A stretch of DNA of 64,000 nucleotides from Guadua angustifolia. Its lineage: Eukaryota; Streptophyta; Magnoliopsida; Poales; Poaceae. Below are positions 45,323-57,190 of the stretch, piece by piece. Position numbers and translations under genes: made by a program. The notes beneath the pieces were generated by a model. The model was given only the letters and a program-made list of their open reading frames with translations. It ran no database searches and was not told the DNA's origin. The number at the start of each line of letters is the position of its first letter. Position 1 is the stretch's first letter. The stretch lies in NCBI GenBank assembly GCA_036346375.1, contig CM070500.1, forward strand, positions 75,396,525 through 75,460,524, given 5' to 3'.

Positions 45323-47089
45323 CATCCTCGACCCTACACACATGCAATTCTCTAGTTCCATGCAACCACACTAAAAACCAAATTTCACACCAAAACCAAA
45401 TCAACCGTATGAGCTCTCTACTTACAACACATGCAAGCCTCTAGCCTCATACAATCACATAAACACCAAATCATGCTTGAGCTCTCTCCTTTTGCAACAC
45501 ATGCAAAACTTAGCTCCAAGCAACCACTTTGATTTAGAAAGATTTGTTTTGTAACGAAAATAAAACATGAAGCTTCAACATTTGCAACACATGCAAAAGT
45601 GAACTTCACGCAAAGGCCAACGCATATAGCTTATCCTATTTGCAACACATGCAAATTAAAGCTCTATGCGAAAACCAAATGCATATGCTCTTCTTCTTTG
45701 CAACACATGCAAATCCGAACATAATGCAAAACAACCAAGCATAAGCTTAACACATTCGCAACACATGCCAAATGGTTTACTCTTATGCAAAAAACCAAAT
45801 CCAAATAAGATTTGAGCTCGAGTGAACACGGGATTGAGATCACCAACACATGATGAAGCTCAAACTAGGACACAATCCCTCTTAATAGTACGGCGATAAA
45901 AACTAGACTCAAAGACTACAAAAGTTCTTAGCCTATCTAGTTATACCTTCGCCGTCGCGCGCAAGCAATCCCTTTGGGTCTTTATGATCTTTACTTCATA
46001 TGCTCCCCCGGGATCATCACTCGACTCCTCTTTATCTTCGAGATCTTCTCTTGACGCCCATCACCTCATGATGTCGTCCTTGTCCCGTTCTCAATCATCT
46101 CAATCATCTTTGGACTTAACCTAACTCAATCACAACTCATAAAATAGTTAGTCCAAGATGCATGGTTGTCTCAATTATCTCTTGCACTCCATTAACACAT
46201 AATGGATGCCTTTAGATCAATTGAGCACAACCTAAATCAATTTGAATGATTTAAATGTGTCTTAAGTACAATAATGCAACGCATGCTTCATTATACTTAA
46301 GAGCTATTCATTTATCCTCAATTAATCAAGGAACACCATCAACACATGATAAAATGTTCTTTAATGATTAACAAGACAAATGAACTCAATTTAAATTTTC
46401 ATTTAAATTGATATGAGTATATATTAACTACACAAGTTTTTATATACTCATGTTGATGAAAAGTAATGATCCATAATGTGTAAACTATATGGAAATGATC
46501 ATTACTCTAAGTCATCAACTATAGAATAAACTCCACATGTATATGTGCATAAATATAATTGACTTGGAGATAATATGCACATATTCAATTTGATTGCATT
46601 GGAGTATATCCTATATTACCATGAGTATACTATAACTAAGCAATTCAAATATATACTCAAGGATTTAGTTTCTTTGTCTTGATCCTTATATGTGTCAATA
46701 AAGAATAGATCAATACAATGAAATTTTCAAGTTAAATTATAAACTCCCCCTAAGTATGTGCATCCATGTAATATATGGATTAGAAAACATGATGCACGTT
46801 TTGTGGTTAATACAGTGGGGATATTCATACTTTAACTTGAATCCAAAGTATGCAATTAATACTAGAGAGAATACGCATATATACCTTGGGTTTTCCATTT
46901 TTCATCCAAATATAAGACTGCTAAATATATACTCAATAAAACATGTTAGTCTCATAAAGATTAGATTTGTCATTAAACACAGATTAAACATTAATTAACA
47001 TCAATCACCAAAACCAAAGACTCTTGAACTTACAACATTGAGAAACAACATTAATTAGTTGATAGATCAAGACAAGGAGAAGTTAGGGT

Positions 47090-47560
47090 TTTTCTATATC
47101 TGCCATCATACGTGTCATAGCTTCCGCAATAGAGGCTTTTTGGTTCTCTTTAAAGTTTCATAGCTCTGGCATAGTGTCTACTTGTTTGATATCAACAATT
47201 GATTGACTTCTAGTCATATTTTTTAATCCCTACAAAAGCAATCATGTTGTTATAAAAATGGTGTCTTAGTATATTGTCAATAACCATATCAAACTAAATA
47301 TTAGAAACCTTTATATTATCTCCGTAAGCTCATCTTTGGCTTCTTCCAGCTCTGTATTCGCTCTACGCTCCTTAATGATGAGTGCTTTGTTAAGAGAATC
47401 AATATCTTGCGATTTATTATCTATGTCTTTCAGTTTTTATTTCATCTCATAAATATTTTCTGTTAACTCAGACTTTCTCTTCAATTGTTCTATCTCCACC
47501 TCAAATTTTTATTTAGCATCCAACAACTTTTCCATATCGTCTCTCTTGTTTATAGGCTTT
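47090..47560 (-). pseudogene. XH-domain (FDM/IDN2-like) protein, coiled-coil fragment
   Basis: Minus-strand frames with several stops read KLLDAK-KFEVEIEQLKRKSE, SLNKALIIKERRANTELEEA and KDELTE. A following exon-like piece (about 47230-47090) reads SIVDIKQVDTMPEL. Plant XS/XH-domain proteins of RNA-directed DNA methylation have this order: coiled coil, NDELQEARKELI-type segment, then IGIRRMGEL. The XS and zinc-finger domains are absent. Stops at several glutamine codons (TAA for CAA) mark it as dead. Confidence 0.6.
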
Positions 47561-48362
47561 ATTTTATATATGTGTGCAATTTATAGTTACTGAGACATAT
47601 AATATGTATATAATGAATTATGATAGAAGTTAAACAACCAGGTATTTTTAGAATATAATGTGCACAATTCAAAGCTTGTATAAATGATATAATCGAAAGG
47701 ATAAAGCAATTCATAATTATTATATTGACTTGACATTGAATCATGTCTACTTAACAAATTAATGAATAATTATATAATAGAGTGCTCTCAGGTGTCACCC
47801 TACTAAAGGTTAGACCTTTAGCCTCCTTGTCACAAAGTGTATGGCTGTTAGAGACTAATTTTTTACCTCTACTACATCAAGATCATATAATCAAAATTGA
47901 ACTAGACAATTAAGTAAGCAAATAAGGTACTGAACTCCTACCTTCCTAAATTATGCACCATAAATATTTAAAGTCAATTTTACAATTTATAACATAATCA
48001 TAGAAAGATCAAGGTAATGGTCAAATACATTATATAAAACAAAATATGACATGATCATAGAAAGATTAGAAGTTCTAAGAACAAGGCATTTACTTACTTT
48101 CTACCATAACATCCTTAAGCTCAAAGATAGTAAAATAAAAACAATACTTTCTTTCATTAACAGAAAGCAACTCTATAATTCAAAACTATATTTGCTACTT
48201 TTATTGTTTCAGTTCATTAATTGACTCATAGCATCATTGAGTAGCAATATGTACATCTAGGGGAGAAACATCCATGTGGCGCAAGGGCTCGACGGGAGAA
48301 ACATCTAGTAACAAATTAATATTTACCACATGTCATCCGAATATGGCTATAGTGTATGCCAT
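47561..48362. other. AT-rich region, no gene seen
   Basis: No recognisable element beyond short AT-rich repeats. Minisatellite-like TGTATGCCATCC repeats begin at its right edge. Confidence 0.35.
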
Positions 48363-50319
48363 CCAAAGATTAACAAACATCAAGATAGTGTATGCCATCC
48401 AAATATAGCCATGGTGTATGCCATCCAAAGATCAACATCAAGATAATATAAGAACTAGTAAAGGCAAATTATCATATAAGACTACTAACCATTACCATAT
48501 GAACCATATATATGTAAAAAATAAAAAGAGCTATTGAACCACATATATATACACATATATACACACATACATATACATATCATAAGATGTATATGTATAT
48601 ATGATTAGAAAATTAAAGCTGACTAGTAGCAAACTAATATTTAACACATACCATCTCGAATATGGCTATATTGTATGCCATCAGAAGATCAACATACATC
48701 ATGATAGTATATGTATGACATCCAAATATAGTCATGGTGTATGCTATCCAAAGATCAACATGCATCAAGATAGTGTATGCCATCGAAATATAGCCATAGT
48801 GTATGCCATCCAAAGATCAACATCAAGATAGTGTATGCCATCCAAAGATTAACATCAAGATAGTGGCTCTAAGCAAAGGATTGAATATTTGCACTCTTCA
48901 AATACCTTAGTGCTCGGGCATGAGGCAACTGGCGATGGACTAGAGGATAAGGTGACGGATCGGGGATGAGGCGCCCGGCGATGGGCACAGGGATGAGGCA
49001 GCTAGTGACGGGCTCGAGGATGAGGTGGCCAGCGATAGACTAGGGGAGGAGACCGATCGTAGCCTATAAGATCTCGTTTGGATGAATAATACAGTGCACA
49101 TATATAATATGGAAGAGTTATCATAGATGGTTCTTAGTATGTAGTGTAACTTTAGATAATGCTTGTAAAACCATCGATTAGCTTTAATATAAATGGTTTT
49201 AAAAATCATCTATGATAAGGAGTCTTATGTAAACCTCTCTCGGAGTAATGACATGTCTCAAGCGCATGCGCTTGTGCGAGGAAAGAAAAAACATTGTCTT
49301 CTTCCTTGTCTTGGTAGGGGGTGGCGTCTGGCGATAAGGGAAAGCCGAGAGGTCTAAAAATATGGGAAATGAGTTGTGTCACGTGGGCGTGCCGATAGCG
49401 GTGGTTTTGAGGGCGCGGAGCGTGAGGACACACCCACGATGCTCGGCCTGAAGGCAGATTCGACCATGTAGAGTGGTGACGATGGTCAGGAAAGTAAAGT
49501 AATGGAGTCAAAGGTGTTTTTTGGGGTGGGTGGGGGTCGATTGGGAGATTTTTTTAATAATACATTTTTATTGAAATTTCAAAAATATACCACCGAAAAA
49601 AATCTCGAAATATACCCACAATAAGCTCGTTGGTTGGGCGACAAGGGCCTAAATAGAAAAAAAATACAGGCGACAGGCCGGGCGATGGCGTGGCTTTCGT
49701 GCTCGGTCAACATGCCGACAGAGCCAAAGCAGCGCTTCGCCTCGGCCGAGCAGGCGACAGAGCAAATCGATTGATGGTCGGCGGCCGAGGTGGCGCGAGC
49801 CCTATCGCCTGACGAGCAGGCGATAAGCGCGTTATAAGCGGCTTTGCGAACCTTTGTAGCCATTCGGTTGATTTGAGAAGAAGAGAGGGAGAGAGGAAGA
49901 GGAGGAGAAAGAGGAGAGGAGAGGAGAGAAAAGAAGGAAGAGGCGCGACATTATAATATGTTAGAAATAGTTTTAGATCTAAGGCAATCATGGCGGTGAA
50001 ATAGTGGTAGATTAGAAATAGTTTTAGATGTAGGTTACGGATAAATTTAGGGGATAAATATAGGTAAATTGATTGGTTATGGATAGAGATCTAGGTAAAT
50101 TGATAGGTTACGAATAGAGAATTTTAGGTAAATTGATAGGTCACAGCTAGTTCTAGTTTAGAAAATTTAGATATTTTTTAGGATAGGAGTATATCGGTAT
50201 ATATTGATGGTAATGTAATTACGAATGTATATTTTTTAAGATATAAGTACATCGATATGTATATATTGTTAGGAATGAATGTATATGTGTTTACGAGATA
50301 TAAGTACATCGATATGAAT
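48363..50319. repeat. tandem duplication unit A (MULE left end plus flank)
   Basis: About 1.96 kb repeated directly as 50320-52296. It holds TATGCCATCCAAA-type minisatellite repeats, a GC-rich stretch, and a copy of the first roughly 780 bp of the MULE, including its terminal repeat and GA-rich tract. The internal edge with the next unit is at about 50319. Confidence 0.85.
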
Positions 50320-52296
50320 TACCAAAGATCAACAAACATCAAGATAGTGTATGCCATCCAAATATAGCCATGGTGTATGCCATCCAAAGATCAACATCAA
50401 GATAATATAAGAACTAGTAAAGGCAAATTATCATATAAGACTACTAACCATTACCATATGAACCATATATATGTAAAAAATAAAAGAGCTATTGAACCAC
50501 ATATATATACACATATATACACACATACATATACATATCATAAGATGTATATGTATATATGATTAGAAAATTAAGAGCAGCTAGTAGCAAACTAATATTT
50601 AACACATACCATCTGAATATGGCTATATTGTATGCCATCCGAAGATCAACATACATCATGATAGTATATGTATGACATCCAAATATAGTCATGGTGTATG
50701 CTATCCAAAGATCAACATGCATCAAGATAGTGTATGCCATCCGAATATAGCCATAGTGTATGCCATCCAAAGATCAACATCAAGATAGTGTATGCCATCC
50801 AAAGATTAACATCAAGATAGTGGCCCTAAGCAATGGATTGAATATTTACACTCTTCAAATACCTTAGAGCTCGGGGATGAGGCAACTGGCGATGGACTAG
50901 AGGATAAGGTGACGGATCGGGGATGAGGCGCCCGGCGATGGGCGCAGGGATGAGGCAGCTAGTGACGGGCTCGAGGATGAGGTGGCCAGCGATATACTAG
51001 GGGAGGAGACCGATCGTAGCCTATAAGATCTCGTTTGGATGAATAATACAGTGCACATATATAATATGGAAGAGTTATCATAGATGGTTCTTAGTATGTA
51101 GTGTAACTTTAACGGTAATGCTTGTAAAACCATCGATTAGCTTTAATATAAATGGTTTTTAAAAATCATCTATGATAAGGAGTCTTTTGTAAACCTCTCT
51201 GGAGTAATGACATGTCTCAACTGCATGCGCTTGTGCAGGGAAAGAAGAAAACATTGTCTTCTTCCTTGTGCGGCCGGGGGGTGGCGTACGGCGGCGATAA
51301 GGGAAGGCCGGAGAGGTCTAAAAAATATGGGAAATGAGTTGTGTCACGTGGGCGTGCCGATAGCGGTGGTTTTGAGGGCGGCGGAGCGCGAGGACACACC
51401 CACGATGCTCGGCGCAGCGGTGGCAATTCGACCATGTAGAGTGGTGACGATGGTCAGGAAAGTAAAGTAATGGAGTCAAAAGGTGTTTTTTTGGGGTGGG
51501 TGGGGGTCGGTTGGGAGATTTTTTTTTAATAATACATTTTTATTCAAATTTCAAAAATATACCAACCAAAAAATTCAGAATATACCGTCATGCGCCTGTT
51601 GGTTGGGCGACAGGGCCTAAATAGAAAAATACACGGCGATGTGAGGTCGGGCAGGTGACGTGGCTTCCGTCGCCGGCCAACATGCGACAGAGCCAAACGG
51701 CGCCTTCGCTCGACATTTAACGGGCGATAATCGAGCAATCGATTGATGGTCCCATGGCGGTGGGTGGCGCGACTGTCGCTCGATTTAACGGCGATAAGCG
51801 CGTTTATAAAGCGGCTTTGCCCGGGCACTGTAGCCATTCGGTTGATTTGAGAAGAAGAGAGGGAGAGAGAGGAAGAGGAGGAGGAGAAAGAGGAGAGGAG
51901 AGGAGAGAAAAGAAGGAAGAGGGGCAGTACATTATAATATGTTAGAAATAGTTTTAGATCTAGGGCACTGTAGCAGGAAATAGTGGTATATTAGAAATAG
52001 TTATAGATGTAGGTTACGGATAAATTTAGGGGATAAATATAGGTAAATTGATTGGTTATGGATAGAGATCTAGGTAAATTGATAGGTTACGAATAGAGAA
52101 TTTTAGGTAAATTGATAGGTCACAGCTAGTTCTAGTTTAGAAAATTTAAATATTTTTTACGGATAGGAGTATATCGGTATATATTGATGGTAATGTAGTT
52201 ACGAATGTATATTTTTTTTAAGATATAAGTACATCGATATGTATATATTGTTAGGAATGAATGTATATGTGTTTACAGATATAAGTACATCGATAT
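50320..52296. repeat. tandem duplication unit B
   Basis: Second copy of the 1.96-kb unit, continuous on its right with the rest of the MULE. The two copies are nearly identical with small indels. Confidence 0.85.
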
Positions 52297-52419
52297 GAAT
52301 TATTAGGAATGTAGATGTTTTTACGGTTAGATATATATTTTCGTAGCATGTAGGTATAGTTATGTTACGTCATAGTATTTTATACGGAAAATAATTAATT
52401 GTGGGTGAATGAATGGATT

Positions 52420-54500
52420 CGCAGATATGGCGTAATCGAGTTCCATTTAGAATCTATTATGGAGATGGGGTTGTAATGCATGGTTTGGAGGGTGCGACCT
52501 TAGTAACATGCAAGATGTGGACGTAAGTTTGAGTAGGGTCGAGAGCGCACATTTGCTTCCATATTGAAATGGTTGTATTATACTTTTCGGATGGAACAAG
52601 AGAAGTGCGAGTTGAAGGTATTTTGCCTATGTAGTATGCGAAACGATCCTATTTACTGGGAGCTAGTTGAGCTGAAGGGAACCTCATTGTGGAGATCATA
52701 TGTAAGGGCGGCAGAGCAAAGGGGATGGAATCGGGTGCTTTTAGTGCGAGCATATGAGAGGGATGTTGCCCTTAGTAGCGCTTGGACGCCGGTGAGTGCA
52801 AATCGACCTCAAAATGAGCTCGATTTGGTGACACCTAAATTGGGGATCTAGGCATGAGCAAAGATGTTCAAGAATGCAACGATGACATCATTTGCCAAAG
52901 CGGTGAACAAAGTTGAGTTTGGAGGATGATGAAAATGTTGGCCAAGAAGCGCAGGACTAGTAGACGAAGATGAGCAAATTGATGAAATAATGCCTAGGAT
53001 GGAAGAAGAAGACCGTGAGTACAAAGCAGAAAGCAGAAGAGGAGGACGACGATGAGCCGGATGAGGAAGATGGAGGTACGGAGTCGCCTGCAGCAAATGA
53101 GAGGGAGCACGCAGAATTTGATAGGTCAAGTTGTCAATGAAAGCAACCACATGCCTTGGCAAGATAATCGATAATGAGGTTAGGCTTAACAAGATTCACC
53201 CGACAAAAGAGGTCGCGGCAGATGCCGTGAAAGATTGGGCTCTATCATTAAGAAGGACTTTCGTGGTTAAGAAATCAACCCCAACCCGCTACGACGTGGT
53301 GTGTGAGATCCATGGGTGTCCGTGAAGAGTGCACGCAGACAAGCCCAAGTGGGGCACCCATTGGCTATGTTCAAGGTTGAGCAAAGACACATGTATGTAT
53401 GATCGAGAAATAAATGATGGCTCACAGAACTCACATCCGGTATGTCGCGAACATCATGTACGCAGAGATAGTGGAGAACCTCGAAGTTTTGAGCCCTGCG
53501 GCTATTATCCGAGCGACGAGAACATATATCAAGACACAATTAGCTATGGGAAGGTGTGGAGGGCGTAAATGAAGGCATTAGAAATGAGGCGCCGATGGGA
53601 ACAACCAGATTTCGCTGTTGGTTTTGCCTTCAGAGAAAGCGAGAACTACGAGAGTTGGTCTGTGGTTCCTACAAAACTTGAAGATCGGGTGGTCAAAACT
53701 CGCCCGGATGTGTGCATGTTGCATGACAGTATGCCGCTTGCTTAGTGCTATCAACCACCGCAAACGGGGAAGAGGAGCTATTCCGATGGCCTCGACTTGC
53801 GAGTCGATGGTGCATGAGGCATTTGAGTGCAAACTTCTATAAGCAATTCAGAACAAGCAAATCGATGAACATGTTCAAAAGACTATGTAATCACAACCAA
53901 GAGAGCAAGTTTCAACTCGTGGAAAAATCTTGATGACCGACAAGGAAACACAAGGAGCGTATTTAACAACACTAGTGGCAAGTGGAACACAGGAGCAAAG
54001 TGAGCCTCTTTTCCCCGCCAACAGAGGATGAGACGACTAACCGCCGCGGAGGCAAAGGCTAATCAAATGTTTCTGACCGATCAAGCACAAACCAAAAGAG
54101 AAGTGGTCATCAAGTATATGACATACATGGTGCCGACATTGTGATGACCACTAACTTTGCGTAAGTTTACAACCGGGTAATGTGAGGGATGAGATGTCTT
54201 CCTTGGTAGGAATTGTCGAGGAGTGCTAAGGGTACAACCAAGTACTTTGTGGATGTGCATGCAGTTACGACATAGTAATGAGAGATGAGAAGTTCTTGTA
54301 CTCTTCGATGATCACTAAATACATGGATGAGAAGACTCGTGAATGCACCAACACACGTAGCTATCAAAGTTGGTGCACCGGACACAAGGCCGAGGTGATC
54401 TCGCAGGATAAAGGAAGGTGTGGAACCAACCAGAGGGTTGTCACCGGTAAGCGATCTTACAGCCGAGTGCACCAGTGGAGTGCCGCTTAGCGGGCAGGTG
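52420..54500 (+). pseudogene. mudrA-like MULE transposase, decayed
   Basis: Pieces in order across frames: an N-terminal PB1-like stretch (VPFRIYYGDGVV), the MuDR N-terminal domain (KDWALSLRRTFVVKKSTPTR, RYDVVCEIHGCP, RVHADKPKWGTHW), and a catalytic-region remnant with WCMRHLSANFYKQF and MFKRLCNHNQESKF at about 53800-53920. The last two are standard for plant MULE transposases. The D-D-E core is partly missing and there are many stops and frame changes. It cannot encode an active transposase. Confidence 0.75.
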
Positions 54501-55645
54501 TAGTAGTACATCTTCGCACGCCACCGTCCCGTAGGGTCATGAGAGGGCACGCCGCTTGGTGAGTACTAAGATGCACTGCTCATGTGTTACAATCACAGAC
54601 ATAATGATCTAAACAATTCTTCATTTGCTACTGTGTCCGCAGCAGTTGGGCCACAAGCAACAAGACTTGCTCCTCGACGACTACGAGAACTGTGGTGATG
54701 ACCTGCACTGTGGACTACGAGGACCTCAGAGCGAGGTTCCTCGTCCGGATGAGGTGGGTCATCACAACAGACGTTAGCCACCACTCACCGACGCAGCCTT
54801 ACTCAAACCGAGCACGCCACGCCCAAATTAGGTCAGCAGAGGGTCCACCGCATGCCGACGCAGCTTGACGACTCAGAGGGCTGTGTTCATGAGGAGGCCT
54901 CCCTGCTTGTAGGCCGACAAAGAGTTTCTTTTGATTTTTATTATTGGTAGTATATTATGTACTTAGTTAATCGCTCAAATATGTTGCACTAATAATTGCA
55001 TTCGCATTTTTGTAATTTAAATCTTATGTACTTAGTTAATCCTTTCATCGCCTAGTAGCTTTGTCACACACCTAGTAGCTTTATCGATCAAACGACAACA
55101 CTCGCGCCACGCTTCTCGGCCGAGATGACAACATCGCACCCCGCCAGATCAAACGACAACACGCCGATCCCGCCAGATCAAACGACAACACGCGGTTTCG
55201 ATGTCGCGAGTGCCTTTTCCGATTTTTGAACTTCGTGTCGGGCATGCCCGCCAGTTGCCCATAGATAAGTGGTAGCCCATGTTGTGTACAAGACTCATGA
55301 TTTTTTCTCGTAATTTTGGGCAGTATCTAGTGGGCCCCACGAGGCTACAAAACCCCTAAGGGCTAACGATTTTTCGCGGTTTCGCGGGTCATAATGCCTT
55401 TTCTCGATTTTCGAACTTCGCGTCGGGCAATGTCCGTGTGTCGCCTTTAATAAGTGTTGCTCACGTTACGAGATCGCCGTGAATTTTTTCGTAATTTTGG
55501 GCCGATTCGTGGCCCCGCAAGGTAAGGAAAACCCTAAGTGGTCACGATTTCTGATCGGTTACAACGAAAATAAAGTAGAGAACACTCTTCATTGAGACAT
55601 AAAACTAGGATGCGAAAATAATGGTTACAACTTAACGCTCATCGA
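54501..55645. other. interior of the MULE without recognised genes
   Basis: Contains a direct repeat near 55110-55195 (GATCAAACGACAACAC occurs at least three times with variation) and two related blocks starting TTTTCGCGGTTTCG at about 55190 and 55370. Confidence 0.4.
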
Positions 55646-56290
55646 GTGCATCGAGGCTACTTCCCCTTCTCCCATGACTTTGGTGGGGCTTCTCTGGCAC
55701 GACGTGCCCTCTCTCGTTTCCTCTCTCTCTCTCGGCCTCCTTCTCCTCGGCTTCCTTTCGACGTGCCTCCTCACACATGGCGTCACGTCAACGCTTTGAA
55801 GTCGCTTCCCCGAGGTCCGCTTGTCGGTTGGCTTCATCAAGTAGCCTTTGGTGCTCGGGTTGATCTCCTCATCATACCACTTTTCAAATTCACACAAAGG
55901 GCGGAGGCGATCGCATGAAATATAAATTAGCAATATTTCATTCACAAATATTACGACACAAATATAATTATTATTACCGTGGCGCTTCTTCGCTGCTCCG
56001 CTGGTCGAAGGCGAGGTTGCGGCACATCCAATACCTCCTCTTCCAAGTCGGAATTTCCCAAGAATAGATAAGCCCGCAATGATCTCCGCGACAGCACATC
56101 GGTGGGACAACTCCGAAGGTACGAGGAGGTCCCGACACGCCATGTTGCGCAAAGACTCAAGCACCACCTCCGCTTCTTTTCGCCTTCCCTTTCCTTTTCC
56201 ACTCGTGACGCCTCCGCAGATTTTTTCTCTTCTTTCTTCCTTCCTTTCTCCCTTCGCTTTTTGGCCGATGGATGATCAAGAATTCGATTG
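55646..56290 (-). CDS. unrecognised second reading frame in the MULE
   Basis: The minus strand has an open frame with MVLESLRNMACRDLLVPSEL in one part and LCEFEKWYDEEINP followed by a K/R/E-rich tail in the other. An AT-rich stretch at about 55915-55980 between them looks like an intron whose acceptor AG is not visible. I do not recognise the family. It lies near the right terminal repeat, converging on the transposase. It could be a captured host exon or a decayed accessory gene. Confidence 0.35.
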
Positions 56291-56624
56291 AACACAGTGC
56301 TGAACGGGTGCTTAAATAGAGGGAAAAGATTCTATCGCCATATGGTTGGGCGATGCGTGTCGCCAGGGATGTGTGTCGCCCAGCCATTCATCGATTTGTT
56401 TCCTGTCGCCATTTCATCAGGCGGATGTGTTTGTCGCTATTTGATCAGCGATGTGAGGTCATGGGTACCGACGTGGCCTCCTGTCGCCCGTGTATTTTTC
56501 TATTTAGGCTCCTCTCGCCGCCAACCAACGGGCGACAGGGGTATATTTCTAAGATTTTTTTTTCGGAGGTATATTTTTGAAATTTCGAATAAAAAATGTA
56601 TTATTAAAAAAAATCCGGTTGGGA

Positions 56625-57190
56625 CGCACTAGGCTCACGCTTACAGGTGGGACCTGCAGACATGGGGCCCACCTGTCGGTGGCCGTTGCCTGACGGGGGC
56701 GGGGGGACCTACTTCCGGTGCTGCATGCGTCGCGAGCGCGCGCGTGGCCACGGCTGCATGCACACCGAAGACGCCGACGTGAGTCTGACGGGCAAGCAAG
56801 CCGGTGCGTGGCAGCATCTGAATCCGACACCATCGAAGATTGGCTGCTCTATTATTTACGTGCGGAGTTCTCATATATACACGGGCCGTAACGAGTTTAC
56901 GGAGTAGCTCACTTTCAGATGTATTGGAACCATGGTGGCCATCACCCTGCCGACGCCAGCACCGGGGGCATCTACACCTCACCTTCTTCAAGCACGGCGT
57001 CCTCATCTTGGCGCGTAGTAGCAGACTAGCTACACTACTACAATGTTGCCTAGTAACGACGAAGAGGAAAAATACGTGGTCTTCAGCAGCAATATCACCT
57101 GTCCCGCATACGAATTGGCGCCGTAGTTGCTGCTCGACGACCAACGACAGACTGCCCGTCGTTTAGTTTTTTCCGTTTTATGGTCGCTGC
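56625..57190. repeat. dispersed third copy of kinesin upstream sequence
   Basis: CTCACGCTTACAGGTGGG at about 56634 and CACACCGAAGACGCCGAC at about 56759 match 31272 and 31382 in the kinesin upstream region. ATTATTTACGTGC at about 56851 matches 35391, and TTTACGGAGTAG matches 35773. The order is the same, without several inserts present in the tandem units. After about 56950 the match is lost. Confidence 0.65.

Larger units (their letters stand above)
42027..45338 (+). mobile_element. inner copy of the 3.31-kb TG...CA unit
   Basis: It begins TGTAAGTTCAA at 42027 and ends ACCCTACA at 45338, with perfect CACAT duplications at 42022-42026 and 45339-45343. Its first half is the reverse complement of 45344-47034 and its second half that of 40408-42026, with moderate divergence. 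It interrupts the outer copy within the centre of one of the short inverted repeats described for 41020-46359. A TATA-like GGTATAAATAGACC at about 44537 could be a promoter. Confidence 0.88.
41020..46359. repeat. array of about 29 short inverted repeats with invariant TGTGT/ACACA centre
   Basis: Outer copy (ACACA on plus): 41020, 41050, 41085, 41627, 41652, 41704, 41953, 45421, 45490, 45581, 45638, 45697, 45840, 46188, 46331, and one split by the inner insertion (42014/45344). Inner copy (TGTGT on plus): 42740, 42893, 43233, 43380, 43526, 43676, 43734, 43975, 44030, 44056, 44652, 44695, 44725. Arms are 5-11 bp and differ: CTAATTGCA, ACTTTTGCA, GTGCAAA, ATTGCAAAA, ATGATCA and TCCATTA are examples, each followed by the pentamer and its own reverse complement. 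Variant centres occur at 43026 (TGAGT) and 46064. Confidence 0.85.
40408..47034 (-). mobile_element. 3.31-kb TG...CA unit (solo-LTR-like), split by a second copy
   Basis: The outer copy begins TGTAGG at 40408 and ends CTTACA at 47034, flanked by the perfect 5-bp duplication ACATT (40403-40407 and 47035-47039). Removing the inner copy and one CACAT leaves 3310 bp, matching the inner unit's 3312 bp. It runs opposite to the inner copy. TG...CA ends, a 5-bp duplication, and the absence of coding frames, primer site or purine tract fit a solo LTR. I know the G-run near its end as a common plant repeat signature but cannot name the family. Confidence 0.85.
51517..56615 (+). mobile_element. Mutator-like element (MULE), 5.1 kb, decayed transposase
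   Basis: Perfect 9-bp duplications CGGTTGGGA lie at 51508-51516 and 56616-56624. The ends GATTTTTTTTTAATAATAC and GTATTATTAAAAAAAATC are inverted repeats that continue inward with AATTTC.AAAATATACC and the GTTGGTTGGGCGACAGG block. The plus strand holds a mudrA-like transposase remnant, and the right part holds a minus-strand frame. The long terminal repeats and 9-bp duplication are diagnostic of the Mutator superfamily. Confidence 0.9.

Noticed and set aside
41020..46359. CRISPR-like array of short palindromic repeats
   Set aside because: Spacing is irregular, the arms rather than spacers vary, and the context is a plant transposable element.
56641..57144. 167-residue minus-strand frame
   Set aside because: It overlaps sequence matching non-coding kinesin upstream DNA and has no motif.
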